Positions 11,224-22,390 of a stretch of DNA of 64,000 nucleotides are shown here, piece by piece. The translations under genes and the position numbers were made by a program. The stretch lies in contig CM075353.1 in NCBI GenBank assembly GCA_037693485.1, positions 104,552,501 to 104,616,500 of the forward strand, in the 5' to 3' direction. A model generated the notes under the pieces. The model was not told where the DNA came from, did no database searches, and saw nothing but the letters and a program-made list of their open reading frames with translations. Origin of the DNA: Kitagawia praeruptora. Lineage: Eukaryota; Streptophyta; Magnoliopsida; Apiales; Apiaceae. Every line of letters starts with the position of its first letter. Position 1 is the stretch's first letter.

Positions 11224-11780
11224 TGTGACGCCCCCAAATCCGAGGTCAAAGATTCAGGTCGTCACATCACCATCCAACCATATCATACCTGTATTAACTT
11301 TACAACTCAACAATACATCCATCCAGACCTCAATCTTACGCACATACAAGTTAGAGCCTCAGAAACGATAACCAAAAGTAACACTAAATATTACAATTCA
11401 TCTGTACAATCCAGAATCTTACGCACTTCCACTTATACAACTACACTTGAAGACGAGTCTTACTATTACAGTTGAAAACCTATCAGACTTACTCTGTAGT
11501 ATTTATCCGGAACTAAGTCATCTCGGGATAAATCTTCTACTCCTCTTCTGCTGGTACGGAGTTAACTGACCAAATTCTTCTCTTTTTGAAAAGTTTTTGT
11601 AAAGCAAGAATGAGCTACATAATGCTCAGCAAGTTCGCCATTTTGAAAAATAATAATGTGGTTTATTGCGAAAACGTTCCCAACTGTATGGGTATAAATC
11701 TTAGATTGTCTCCTAAAAAGGTTGCATGTTTCAGTGATATGAGAAAGGATCATTACTGTGCAAGATCCATTAAACGAACA
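11224..11780 (+). repeat. LTR-like fragment starting TGTGACGCCCCC
   Basis: The junction with Tat coding sequence at 11223/11224 is abrupt. The start TGTGACGCCCCCAAATCCG resembles LTR starts of plant Ty3 chromoviruses, which is recall only. I could not find the right end or a target duplication, so it may be a truncated or solo LTR. Short ORFs here on both strands have no recognisable protein. Confidence 0.4.
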
Positions 11781-14478
11781 TAATTATGATAAAGGAAAAC
11801 TTTCATCTAATTTAGTTTCCAATGTGTTTGTTCCATATCATTTTTACAAATTTTATGTTCTTTTATTAGTGAACTGATTTATTATAGAAAAATAAACATT
11901 ATCAATCAACCGAATAAATTTAATATATCTCGTTTTTTGAGTAAGATATGACTGGTAAAGTTTATGGTGATTGCCATCAGCTTATTTTTAATGACAACTT
12001 AAAATGTGTATATTCAGTTTGGGAGTTTGTATGTTGAATTTTTTATTCTTTTATATCAAAATATAGTATATTAAATATTAGTTTTTTTTATCCATAAATA
12101 TGGAATGAAATTTAAGTCAATTTGATGTACCTGATCCGAACCCTAAATTTTTGGATATACCAAACCCGAATTTTTGGATTAGATTTGACTATAAATTTTA
12201 TACCCGAAATAGTTTCGATTTGCATTTGAATTTAAGTTGTACCGAGCCGATATCCTCTCCGAAATTCGAAACCCGATCCACTATCGAAACTCGATACATA
12301 AATAGTATAATATTATATTCTCAAATTATTTTATGTAATATTTTAGATGTAAGACATATTATTTTATTTATTTTTATTCAAATATTTCATTAGAAATATT
12401 CAATACTCATTTAGTAATTAGAACTTCTATTTCTCAATCTCAAATTTTATTGATATATTTAAGATATAATTTTTATTTACTTTACATATAATTTTCATTT
12501 ATGTGTATTGATATATTTAATGATATAGTAACCACGCATACTCCTTGTGAATGATAACTTTCGTTTCTTTTTCTTCATTTACTTTGTTTTCAATAAATAC
12601 TCTGTTAGTGGATTTTGTCTATCCATATATTTAGTTTTGTTCTTTTTCTTTTGCAAATAGGTTCTTTTATTTTGGCATCCGATATCTTAGATCTACGTGA
12701 TTTTGTTATATTGGTTCATTTGGATAATATAGAATGTCAATTATGGTTAGTTGTTCGAATAAATTCTCACAAATCACATATGTATTTTCCTCATGATTAG
12801 AATAAATTATTGGATTATTTCGTTAGAAGTCTATATATTTCAGTGATATAAGCTAGTAATGTACCACAATTTAAGATCTGATCAACAATTGTAGTTTGGA
12901 TTAAGGAAACCTTGTTACCCTTAATATGATATATTTTAATATTTGTTTGAAGATGTATGATTTTTATTAATAAATTATTTACCTATAAAAAATTGTGATT
13001 TAGAAGAAAATTTGAATGATTATTTGTGTAGATGACATATGCCATTTTGTTGATAAATTAATTACTTATAATAAAAAATAGTGATTTGTTAGATTTTTTG
13101 CATTAAGTTGACTAATTTTCTAAGAAAATATTCACTAACAATAATTGATTCTACAATGAATTTATTTTTTGGATTGATTATTTATACACTAAATAATGCC
13201 TAATACTATTTTAGAGTCTATTCAGTATCTTGAATAATTCAAATATATCGTCAAGTCAATTTATTCTTCCCATTAATTTTTGCATAAATAAAAAATACTG
13301 ATAAATAAAATGTTAATGATAATTGGTTTAAAATTCATTTTTAATATTTAATTGGTTGAATTTAGCTTTTTTATAATCGATTAATTTAAAAGTTTATATA
13401 ACTTAAATTTTGAAGGTGTGTTTAGAATAGTATAGTAACTATTTTTTAATTTTAATATATTTAATTGAATAAGAGTAGATTTATTCAAATTTGTTTGCAC
13501 CTTATGATTGTAGATCGAGTGTTTAAGATAAAAAAAATATTATATTATATAATATATATAAATAGATCCATGTATTAAAATAATATATTTGTATTAAAAA
13601 TAATTAATAAATACGTAATTTTGAACATGGCTTCATACAAAGTGACGCAAAGAACCGTTGTGCTAATATATAATAATATAATTGTGATTGATTTTTATAA
13701 TTAATTTAATTTTACTGGTATCGTGACTTTTAGTGATGGATGTCTAGGATTACATGATAAGTAATTAATTAAGTACTACTTGACGTCTTTTTTTTTTTTT
13801 TTTTACAATTCTACTTTATAATAATGGCATGAAAACAGTGTTACAGATTTCGGAAATCGGAACTATTCGGCTGGGGTACCGATTTACGATTTATCGGGTG
13901 ATTTGGTTGAAAAATCGGCGATTTATCGGCGATTTTTGTAAAATCGGCCTAATCGATTCCAAAATTTTGGCCGATTTATCGGCGATTTTTCAAAAATCGG
14001 CCGATTTCTATAACAGAGCATGAAAAGAGTCGGTTCTATTAGCACGATTGCAAATAAAAATCAGGCGAGACAATAATCATACATGTGTCTGTTTGTAGAG
14101 ATCTTTTTTTTTTTGAATTGTCTGTTTATAGAGATCTTAATCTGTTGTTTAATTATTGAAAGTTATTGAAAAATAGGATAGTGTTTCCTTAACAAACTTT
14201 TGTGCGTAAATTATATGTCAAAATATTTTGATATATTTAAAATTAGATTATAAATATTTTTTGAAATTAAAAATATGTAATATATGAATATGTTAAATTA
14301 AGTCATCACTATATTTAAATTAGAATTGTTAAATAATCATGGTTAATATAATAGGATGAAAATGGTAAATAAAAAAAACTTTTAATATAATATAATTGGT
14401 CTAAAATTTAGGAAAGACCTCTGATTGGTCTTAAAATAATTCCTAATTTTCTATATCGGAGATGCTCTAACCTTCCGG
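11781..14478. other. AT-rich intergenic DNA without recognisable genes
   Basis: Very AT-rich. At 12125-12300 there are degenerate CCGAACCC/CCGAAA words typical of old plant repeats. No ORF with a recognisable domain is seen. Confidence 0.6.
13845..14020. repeat. Degenerate repeat rich in ATCGGCGATTT words
   Basis: The words ATCGG and CGATTTATCGG repeat many times on both strands. A related repeat family, with ATCGGTAATCGGTATAAATC at its start, occurs at 22130-22390 and 25590-25855. Probably an old non-autonomous DNA transposon. Confidence 0.5.
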
Positions 14479-14644
14479 TGTCGCACATGTTTAATTTTTT
14501 AGACAAGCTTAGATTAATACCTAACTTGTTCGGATTCGATTCAGATTAATCTAAATATATATTCAAATTATTTAAATTTAGCGGATTCGAATCGTATGGA
14601 TCACATTTCGAATATTTTAGAGGTTAATCCATATTCAATTTATT

Positions 14645-14878
14645 AGGGTCTGTTTGGCACTTACTTAAAATAAGTCCTAATGAACTTATTTTCGGATAAA
14701 AATTTCGTATTTTTGGTAATTTTTTTATAAAAGTATTTAAGTGTATGTTTGAGGTTTTATAAGTTAGCAAAAAAAAATTAACTTTTTCAAAAAAAAGTTA
14801 GGAATCTCTAACTTTTGTCTTAAAATAAATTGACTTATTCTGGAAAATAAATTTTCTCAAACACCCCCTTAATTTTAT
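14645..14878. mobile_element. MITE, GGGTCTGTTTGGC family, copy 1
   Basis: The ends GGGTCTGTTTGG and CAAACACCCCC are imperfect inverted repeats, and TTA flanks both sides, as for PIF/Harbinger-type duplications. Related copies lie at about 48912-49118 (same orientation) and 22892-23105 (opposite orientation). It sits inside an older repeat of GGATTCGAAT-like words. Confidence 0.6.
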
Positions 14879-15112
14879 GGATAATTGGATCGGATTTGGG
14901 ATATCCATTATTCCCATTTATATTTAGAATATAACAAAATTAATTATGTATATATTATTCACCATTTCAAAGAAAATTAGTAACACTTGTATACTTACAA
15001 TCTAATATTCCAATGCATAAAATTTAAGTAGTAAACCAAAATTGGAATGATTTAAATGATACCATTATTCAAACCTAATGTTAAATAAAAAGGTAAATCA
15101 TAAGTTCAAATC

Positions 15113-15716
15113 AAACAAAATAAATAAATAAATATATATATATATAACAAATCAAGTACTTCAAATTTATAAAATGACTATCCAAATGTATTTTTTTCTC
15201 AGCTTGGAATTTTGCCCATGTTAAATAATTAACTTGAAAGAAAAGTATGAAAATATTAAGTTAGTTGTTAGACTTAGAGTTTTTATGTAAATTAATTTAT
15301 TATAATATAAAATGTTTTTACATTTTATATTTTATATTAGATGTAGAAAATATTATATAATTATATAATTAAACATCACGGATCAATGGATCAGCCTAAA
15401 TTCATGTCTAATTCATTTATTATTCAAATCATCTATCAAATCGAATATTTTTAAGATTAATTCATATCCATTTAAATCAATTTAGTTTAGATTGGATCTG
15501 ATTATATATCTAATACATTGAAAAGCCTTATCACGGACTCCACAAATATATCAATATTTCAACAGGCATGTAAAGTCAATATAGTCGATGGGTGATGGTG
15601 TAGCTCATGTGATAAATGAGAATTATATATACCTTGTCGAATTATCAAAGTTCCATTCTCTTCTACTGCATGTATCAGAACGAATACTAAAATAATAGAA
15701 TCACTCTTGTCAAAAA

Positions 15717-15718
<2 letters not shown>
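15113..15718 (+). repeat. Segmental duplication, copy A, left half
   Basis: The stretch beginning ACAAATCAAGTACTTCAAAT and ending TCTTGTCAAAAAGAAT recurs nearly unchanged at 19796-20386. Its continuation is at 18853-19200, displaced by three DNA elements inserted at the (TA)n tract in between. Confidence 0.85.

Positions 15719-15788
<70 letters not shown>
15719..15788. repeat. (AT)n microsatellite
   Basis: About 35 uninterrupted AT dinucleotides. It forms the left border of a foldback MITE. The ORF reading Tyr-Ile repeats across it is an artefact. Confidence 0.97.
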
Positions 15789-15790
<2 letters not shown>

Positions 15791-16150
15791 GTTGGACTCC
15801 ATAGCAAACATCTTATATAACAAACAACAAAGAACACCTCATATCTAATAGATCCATTGCCCCTGGCGGGGCGACCCAATACAAAAAGTTCTTATTTTTT
15901 TAGGCTCTATCCATCCAGCAAAAAAAAAAATGAAAATTTACTGTTCATCGATGACGTCATGATGACGTCATCAGTGACGTCATCGATAAACAGTAAATTT
16001 TCAATTTTTTTCTGGATGGATAGAGCCTAAAAAAATAAGAACTTTTTGTATTGGGTGCCCTGGCAGAGCCAATGGATCTATTGGAATAAATGATTTTATA
16101 GTGTTTTTTATTGTTTGTTATATAAGAGTGTTTTTTATGGAGCAAAGGCC
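15789..16150. mobile_element. Foldback MITE in a (TA)n tract, with three TGACGTCA sites at its centre
   Basis: The element is almost one long palindrome: the left arm from GGGTTGGACTCC and the right arm ending GGAGCAAAGGCC match in reverse complement through AACAAACAA, CAATACAAAAAGTTCTTATT, GGCTCTATCCATCCAG and ATTTACTGTT. At the centre TGACGTCA occurs at 15952-15959, 15963-15970 and 15975-15982. (TA)n flanks both sides. Insertion into (TA)n recalls the Micron MITEs of rice. TGACGTCA is a known binding site type for plant bZIP factors; any activity here is inferred. Confidence 0.8.
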
Positions 16151-16671
16151 TATATATATATATATATATAGGCAAGTGCTCAAATACAAACCACTCTTAA
16201 AATACAAACCTACAAACCAACACTAAATTAATTATATTTCATTTATTCTAAGGTTTCCGCCAAGGGTATCTTCACGAAAGATGCTTAAAATAATTGGCTC
16301 TATCCAACAAAAAAAAAATCTTGCCGTGGAAATGCGAAGCATTTAAGACAGTAAACGGATGAGTTAGGTAGTCATGAGGGCCGAAGGCTCTCGACACACC
16401 CGTCAATCGTCTATTGCCTTTACCATTGATTGTCATTCCTTACAACTTTAGAATGATAAAGGAGCGAAGCGCCGTACAAGAAGGTGCGAAGCACCGTTAA
16501 CCAGTGAAATCCACTACCACGTCATCACGTGAACAGTGATTTTTTTTAATTTTTTTAATTTTTTTTGTTGGATAGAGCCAATTATTTTAAGCATTTTTTG
16601 TATTGGAGTACCCCTAGTTTGGTCATTAGATTAGCTTGATATATTAGATTATGCTTAGTTTGTAGGTTTGT

Positions 16672-17189
16672 GCGATAAGAAAGTCCCGTTAAAGCTGAAA
16701 GGGAAATTCTATAGAGCAGCTATCCGTCCTGCGATGTTATATGGTTCGGAGTGTTGGGCGGCGAAAAAGACCCTCGAGTGCAAGTTGGAAGCAGCTGAAA
16801 TGAGGATGTTGCGGTGGTCCTGTGGCCGCACGATGTTAGATAGAATCCCGAATGTGGTTTTTAGGAGCGAGTTGGAGGTGGCACCTTTTGCTGCGAAAGT
16901 TAGGGAAGGGAGGTTGAGATGGTTCGGCCACGTTCGTAGGAGGCTTCCAGAAGCCCCGGTGAGGAGGGTCGAGAGTCTTACGGTTGTTGGGGTGAGGAGA
17001 AGAGGCAGACCGAGGAGGTCGTGGGAAGAACAACTCAGGATGGATTTGAGGGCCTTAAACTTGGACGAGAACGCGATAGCTGATAGGAGTTGTTGGAGGC
17101 GCCAGATTAGAGTTGTTGACTCTCTCCTAGGGAGTGGTTCTGTGGTTGAGAGCCTCAGAGTTGGGCTCTCTCGTTTAGCATTAGCTTAG
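16672..17189 (+). pseudogene. LINE (RTE-like) ORF2, C-terminal fragment
   Basis: About 170 residues remain of an endonuclease/reverse-transcriptase polyprotein normally near 1000 residues. The segment AAIRPAMLYGSECW, EMRMLRWSCG, RLRWFGHVRRR and GRPRRSWEEQLRMDL is the conserved C-terminal region after the RT domain in plant RTE-like LINEs. No RT catalytic YxDD is present because of 5' truncation. The first residues, read from ATG 16668, belong to the target site. A homologous fragment is on the minus strand at 24816-25151. Confidence 0.85.
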
Positions 17190-17526
17190 AAGCTTCGCTT
17201 TCCATCTTCATATTGTCTTCTGTTTTCTGTTTTTGCAGGCGCAGGGAGTTTGGCCGGAGGTCTTCCTAATTCAGGAGAAGAGTGCCCCTTGCCCGAGTAG
17301 GTAAGCCCCATGAGATCCAGGCCATGGGCCCAGGTTCGGTCGACTACTTTACCCACCATTATCATCTTTGTATTTAATTCACTTTGCTATTCGGTGCACT
17401 AAGCCGGGGGTCTTCACGGAAACAGTCTCTCTACTGTAAAGTAGGGGTATGGTCTGCGTACATTTTACCCTCCCCAAACCCTGCTTCATGCGGGATATAC
17501 TGGATATGTTTGGTTTGGTTTGGTTT
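16672..17526 (+). mobile_element. 5'-truncated RTE-like LINE, copy 1
   Basis: It lies within the MITE at 16170-17575 and is flanked by an imperfect 17-bp target duplication: TTAGTTTGTAGGTTTGT at 16655-16671 and TTAGTTTATAGGTTTGT at 17527-17543. It holds the C-terminal end of a LINE reverse-transcriptase ORF, a 3' UTR with GGGTATGGTCTGCGTACATT, and a 3' tail of TTTGG repeats instead of poly(A), as in RTE-type elements. The MITE copy at 19218-19781 is an empty site. Confidence 0.88.
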
Positions 17527-17571
17527 TTAGTTTATAGGTTTGTATTTTAAGGAGGTTTGTATTGGAATAGC

Positions 17572-17575
<4 letters not shown>

Positions 17576-17621
<46 letters not shown>
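17576..17621. repeat. (TA)n microsatellite between two MITEs
   Basis: About 23 TA units separate the MITE ending at 17575 from the one starting near 17622. Confidence 0.95.
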
Positions 17622-17625
<4 letters not shown>

Positions 17626-18836
17626 GCGCGGTCTACTGCAAACGGTTGCCAAATTACTGTTTGGCAACATACGGTTTTATAACCGTTGGATCAACTATTT
17701 AACGGTCCTGATTTAAAAAAAATTCGTACCGTACCGCATAAACTTTCTGCGGTACGGGCAAATTACCAAAATGCCTCTCCTTCTCGTACCGCATAAACTT
17801 TATGCGGTACCGGCCATTTTTTTTCACTGTTGCATTTTGAAAAGCATCGAAGTGGGCTTGGGCTGCTCCACTTCCAATTTTTTAATAAACCATCTAATAT
17901 TTATTTTAATTTTCTTTCTTTCTTTTTTTAATTCCTTTCAATCATTTAAAATACTTTTTAATATCATTTAAAATATTTTTAAATAGTAGTGTTAAATAGT
18001 AGTAGATTTTTTATCTGAAACAGGAGGCATTTTGGTATTATAGTAGGGGGGTGTATTCAACTGGAATTTTGAAGGATTTTCGATAATCCATGGATTTTAA
18101 AGAATTTCTAAAATCTACGGATTGTTTAAAATCTACAAAGATTCTACAAAGAATTTGTAAATTTGATGTAGAGTCTTTGAGATTTGAAAAGTTTTTTTAG
18201 AAATCCATCAAAATCTCATTGATTTTTGCAAGATTTCAAAACTTACAAAAACAATTAGCAAATCCACCAAAATCCATGGATTTTAATAAATCTAAAAAAT
18301 CCATGGATTTTTGAATACCATCAGATTTAAATGGATTGTTTTAAATCCAGATTGAATACACCCAGATTTCAAAGGACTTTTTGAAATCCTAATTGAATAC
18401 CCTCATATTTCAAATGACATTTTGAAATCCAAATTGAATACCTCAAAATTTTAATGGATTTTAAAAAATCCAAATTGAATACTCCTAGATTTCTAAAATC
18501 CCTCAAAATCCCAATTGAATACACCCCTCGTAGTGTGTACGAGACTTTAGTGCTTTTATTTATTTATTTCTTTTTCTTTTTTCTTTGGTTTAGTTCAAAA
18601 ACCATCGAAGTGGGTATGTGTGTACAGTACTCTTTTGATGTGAATACAGGGGGCATTTTCATAATTTACCCGTATCGCAGAAACTTTCTGCGGTACAATC
18701 GTCATACCGCAGAAAGTTTCTGCGGTACGATACAATTTTTTTTTAAATCAGAACCGTTGAATTGTTGATCCAACGGTTATAAAACCGTATGTTGCCAAAC
18801 ACTAATTTGGCAAACGTTTGCAGGTGACCGGGAGCC
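17622..18836. mobile_element. Long-TIR non-autonomous DNA element in a (TA)n tract
   Basis: The termini AGGGGCGCGGTC... and ...GACCGGGAGCCAT are inverted repeats that match through TGCAAACG, GCCAAATTA, GTTTGGCAACATACGG, TTTTATAACCGTTGGATC and ACGGT, over 110 bp in all. Hairpin-prone ACCGCA...TGCGGTAC words lie just inside both ends. A second inverted-repeat element (18048-18527) is nested in the middle. (TA)n flanks both ends. No transposase is encoded. Confidence 0.8.
18048..18527. mobile_element. MITE with GGGGTGTATTCAA termini nested in the long-TIR element
   Basis: Starts GGGGTGTATTCAACTGG and ends CCAATTGAATACACCCC, an inverted repeat. The interior is made of many AAATCCATGGATTTT and AAATCC...GAATAC words in both orientations, so it can fold extensively. 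A target duplication is unclear (GTAG is present near both ends). Confidence 0.65.
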
Positions 18837-18852
18837 ATATATATATATATAT

Positions 18853-19217
18853 AGTCACTGTCACAGCCACATCAAGTTGAAGGCCATGGAGCCTTATCAT
18901 CTTCATGATTGTCATGTGAGAGAAGCTGCAAGAAAGATAATTTAATATATAAAAATTCAACGAATTCAATCTTTAAACATTTTAAAATATAATCATGATC
19001 TCGTACCAAAATGTATCCGGGACTTTATATTAAGCAATTGATCAATTTTAGAGGGACCATTTCTTCTTCTACTAAACGTTTATCACACAAAGGGACCGGA
19101 CCATTCTGTCGTTTATCAAACGTTTATCACGACACTTTCATCCAATTATATATCCAAATAGTTAAAATTCATAAACACTCATTTATAATCAAACAAAATA
19201 AATATATATATATATAT
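18853..19217 (+). repeat. Segmental duplication, copy A, right half
   Basis: TAGTCACTGTCACAGCCACA onward matches 20401-20700 with few differences (for example CTGTCAC versus CTCTCAC). Shorter relatives of parts of it lie at 21405-21545 and 48055-48240. Confidence 0.85.
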
Positions 19218-19781
19218 AGGCAAGTGCTCAAATACAAACCATTCTTAAAATACAAACCTACAAACCAACACTAAATTAATTATATTTCATCTATTCTAAG
19301 GTTTCTGCCAAGGGTACCTTCACAAAAAATGCTTAAAATAATTGGCTCTATCCAACAAAAAAAATAAAAAAATTTCAAAAAAAAAAAAAAAATCTTGCCG
19401 TGGAAATGCGAAGCATTTAAGACAGTAAACGGATGAGTTAGGTAGTCATGAGGGCCGAAGGCTCTCGACACACCCGTCAATCGTCTATTGCCTTTACCAT
19501 TGATTGCCATTCCTTACAACTTTAGAATGATAATGGCGCGAAGCGGCGTACAAGAAGGTGCGAAGCACCGTTAACCAGTGAAATCCACTGCCACGTCATC
19601 ACGTGAACAGTGATTTTTTTTTTTTTATTTTTTTATTTTTTTTTGTTGGATAGAGCCAATTATTTTAAGCATTTTTTGTATTGGGGTACCCCTAGTTTGG
19701 TCATTAGATTAGCTTGAAATATTAGATTATGTTTGGTTTGTAGGTTTGTATTTTAAGGAGGTTTGTATTGGAGTAGCCCCT
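19218..19781. mobile_element. TIR MITE in a (TA)n tract, copy 2 (no LINE)
   Basis: Same ends and interior as 16170-17575: AGGCAAGTGCTCAAATAC at the left, GGAGTAGCCCCT at the right, GGCTCTATCCAAC/GTTGGATAGAGCC inner arms, and a core with CCACGTCATCACGTGAACAG. The ORF on the minus strand spanning the left end is not a gene. Confidence 0.85.
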
Positions 19782-19795
19782 ATATATATATATAT

Positions 19796-20700
19796 AACAA
19801 ATCAAGTACTTCAAATTTATAAAATGACTATCCAAATGTATTTTTTTCTCAGCTTGGAATTTTGCCCATGTTTAATAATTAACTTGAGAGAAAAGTATGA
19901 AAATGTTAAGTTAGTTGTTAGACTTAGAGTTTTTATGTAAATTAATTTATTATAATTTAAAATGTTTTTACATTTTACATTTTACATTTTATATTTTATA
20001 TTAGATGTAGAAAATATTATATAATTATATAATTAAACATCACGGATCAATGGATCAGCCTAAATTCATGTCTAATTCATTTATTATTCAAATCATCTAT
20101 CAAATCGAATATTTTTAAGATTAATTCATATCCATTTAAATCAATTTAGTTTTGATTGGATCTGATTATATATCTGATACATTGAAAAGCCTTATCACGG
20201 ACTCCACAAAATATATCAATATTTCAACGGGCATGTAAAGTCAATATAGTCAATGGATGATGGTGTATCTCATGTGATAAATGAGGATTATATATACTTT
20301 GTCGAATTATCAAAGTTCGATTTTCTTCTACTGCATGTATCCGAACGAATACTAAAATAATAGAATCACTCTTGTCAAAAAGAAAATATATATATATATA
20401 TAGTCACTCTCACAGCCACATCAAGTTGAAGGCCATGGAGCCTTATCATCTTCATGATTGTCATGTGAGAGAAGCTGCAAGAAAGATAATTTAATATATA
20501 AAAATTCAACGAATTCAATCTTTAAACATTTTAAAATATAATCATGATCTCGTACCAAAATGTATCCGGACTTTATATTAAGCAATTGATCAATTTTAGA
20601 GGGACCATTTCTTCTTCTACTAAACGTTTATCACTCAAAGGGACCAGACCATTCTGTCGTTTATCAAACGTTTATCACGACACTTTCATCCAATTATATA
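19796..20700 (+). repeat. Segmental duplication, copy B
   Basis: Copy B joins both halves with only a short (TA)n at 20387-20401 between them, whereas copy A has about 3 kb of inserted elements at the same tract. It is the paralogous empty site for those insertions. Confidence 0.85.
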
Positions 20701-20719
20701 GAGTACTATCCAAACAGCT

Positions 20720-20885
20720 AAAATATCTGTTGTCCTTACCATAATCAACTGGAGTAGTAGAATCTTTTAAGTACCCACGTGCCTGTTTCATTTTCACAAG
20801 TCGGTGGACCTCATTTGGAACCAAAACAAGACGAAAGTCCTTCGTCGGTTCTCATAATTTTTCGAAATACTTTCGGTTAGTGTAC
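20720..20885. repeat. Unit repeated at 22425-22580
   Basis: AATATCTGTTGTCCTTACCA, GTGCCTGTTTCATTTTCACA and CTTTCGTCGGTTCTCATAAT words occur in the same order in both places. Confidence 0.75.
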
Positions 20886-21136
20886 TCTTTCCGTCTCGTT
20901 ATATGTATGCTGTTTTGATTTTTTATACTATTCATTATAAATCATTGACTATTAATTTATGCATAATCTATAAGACCAATATTATCATGAGTGATCTTGT
21001 TGGATTCGTATTTATGAGTACCATAATATAGTGAAATTTTTATATTTAATACTAATACAAAATTAAAGATATTAAAAATTAAAAATGTACGTTGACAAAC
21101 AGAATAAACAGGAAATATATTATGAGACATAGGGAG
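20885..21136. mobile_element. Stowaway-like MITE
   Basis: CTCTTTCCGTCTC at the left and GAGACATAGGGAG at the right are inverted repeats flanked by TA on both sides, the Stowaway/Tc1-mariner pattern. Confidence 0.6.
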
Positions 21137-22129
21137 TATGAACCAAACTTTGACAACATAATTTTTCTTCCGCTTGATTCAATTCATACTACCATTGCAT
21201 TTATAGCATATTCCCCCTTTATTTACAATTTATTGTATATTTCAATTCAAATACTACAAATAACTTTGAAAATAAAAATATTATTCTCGAAATAACATTT
21301 CATGTTTTAATATTAAAATAATAATTATAATGTCAAAAGAATTTTTTCTAAATTTTTTATAAATAATAAAACCAAATTACATAATAGGTGTAATTAAACG
21401 TTTATCACGACACTTTCATAATAGGAGTATTAAGCAATTGATAAATTTTAGTGGGACCATTTCTTATTCTACAAACGTTTATCACACAAAGGGACCGGAT
21501 CATTCTGTCGTTTATCGAACGTTTATCACGACACTTTCATCCTATATTTGGGAAATCTTATTTTTCAGAAATAAGTTACTTATTTTGGAAAAAATTTAGA
21601 AAATGGGTACTTTTTTCTGAATTAAGTAACTAATTTTTGTAAGATAACGAATATTAAACTTCCCATACACATTTTTCTCTAAAAAATATCATGTAAATAC
21701 GAAATTTTTTCCGAAATAAATAACTTATAAGTTACCGTTAAGATTTGCCAAACATGCTCTATATATCCAAACAACTAAAATATCCAAACCTTAATAGCAT
21801 CTTCAAGAGCTTTTTTATTTTAGTTCTTAACTCAAAAATTGAGGAGAGAGAACAAAAATATTACTCCAAGAGATTCTTAGTGGCTCTTAAAAACACTAAG
21901 AGTAAGAGCTTCTTCTCTCTCCTCTATTTTAAGAGTAACTAGTAGCTCTTAACTTATATTTTTTTAGTAAAAAATTTATTTTTCTCTCTCCTCTATTGAA
22001 TGTTTGTATTAGTGGAAATGAAATATGAATAAAATATAAATGAAAAAGTAATTATAGAGAACATTGTTTGAGTTGACACACTAACGAAAGCTTAATTGTT
22101 TATAAATTATAGTAATATATTTACGAGGA
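21137..22129. other. Intergenic DNA without recognisable genes
   Basis: AT-rich. It includes a partial third copy of the AAACGTTTATCAC repeat (21405-21545) and an A/G-rich stretch near 21790-22000 with TTAAGAGC words in both orientations, possibly an old MITE. Short ORFs are not supported. Confidence 0.5.
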
Positions 22130-22390
22130 GATTATCGGTAATCGGTATAAATCGGTTGAGGTACCGATTTAAGATTAATCGGGTAATCGGGGATTAATCG
22201 AAAGGATTAATCGGAGTACTAATCGGAAATTATAATAATATTTAATATATTAGTCTAATTTACAATTAAAAATATTATTTTAAATAAATTCACAGGATTA
22301 ATCGGATTTCAAAAATCGAATCGGTTGTTTACTATATAAAGGATTAATTGAAGATTAATCGACTAAATCGGGGATTTTTAGAATCATGGG
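22130..22390. mobile_element. ATCGGTAATCGG-family MITE, copy 1
   Basis: It closely matches 25590-25855 throughout, from ATCGGTAATCGGTATAAATC to AAATCGGGGATTTTTAGAA. Confidence 0.6.

Larger units (their letters stand above)
16170..17575. mobile_element. TIR MITE in a (TA)n tract, copy 1, split by a LINE
   Basis: Starts AGGCAAGTGCTCAAATACAA and ends GTTTGTATTGGAATAGCCCCT; the termini are inverted repeats of about 50 bp built on ATACAAACC/GGTTTGTAT. A second copy without the LINE is at 19218-19781. Removing the LINE (16672-17526) and one TSD leaves about 534 bp, close to copy 2. Inner arms with GGCTCTATCCAAC mirror the foldback MITE next door, so the families are related. (TA)n flanks both ends. 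Confidence 0.85.

Noticed and set aside
12120..12310. Host gene exon in an ORF near 12151-12393
   Set aside because: The sequence is degenerate CCGAACCC-type repeat with no recognisable domain.
15559..15879. ORF with a long Tyr-Ile repeat
   Set aside because: It only reads through the (AT)n microsatellite.
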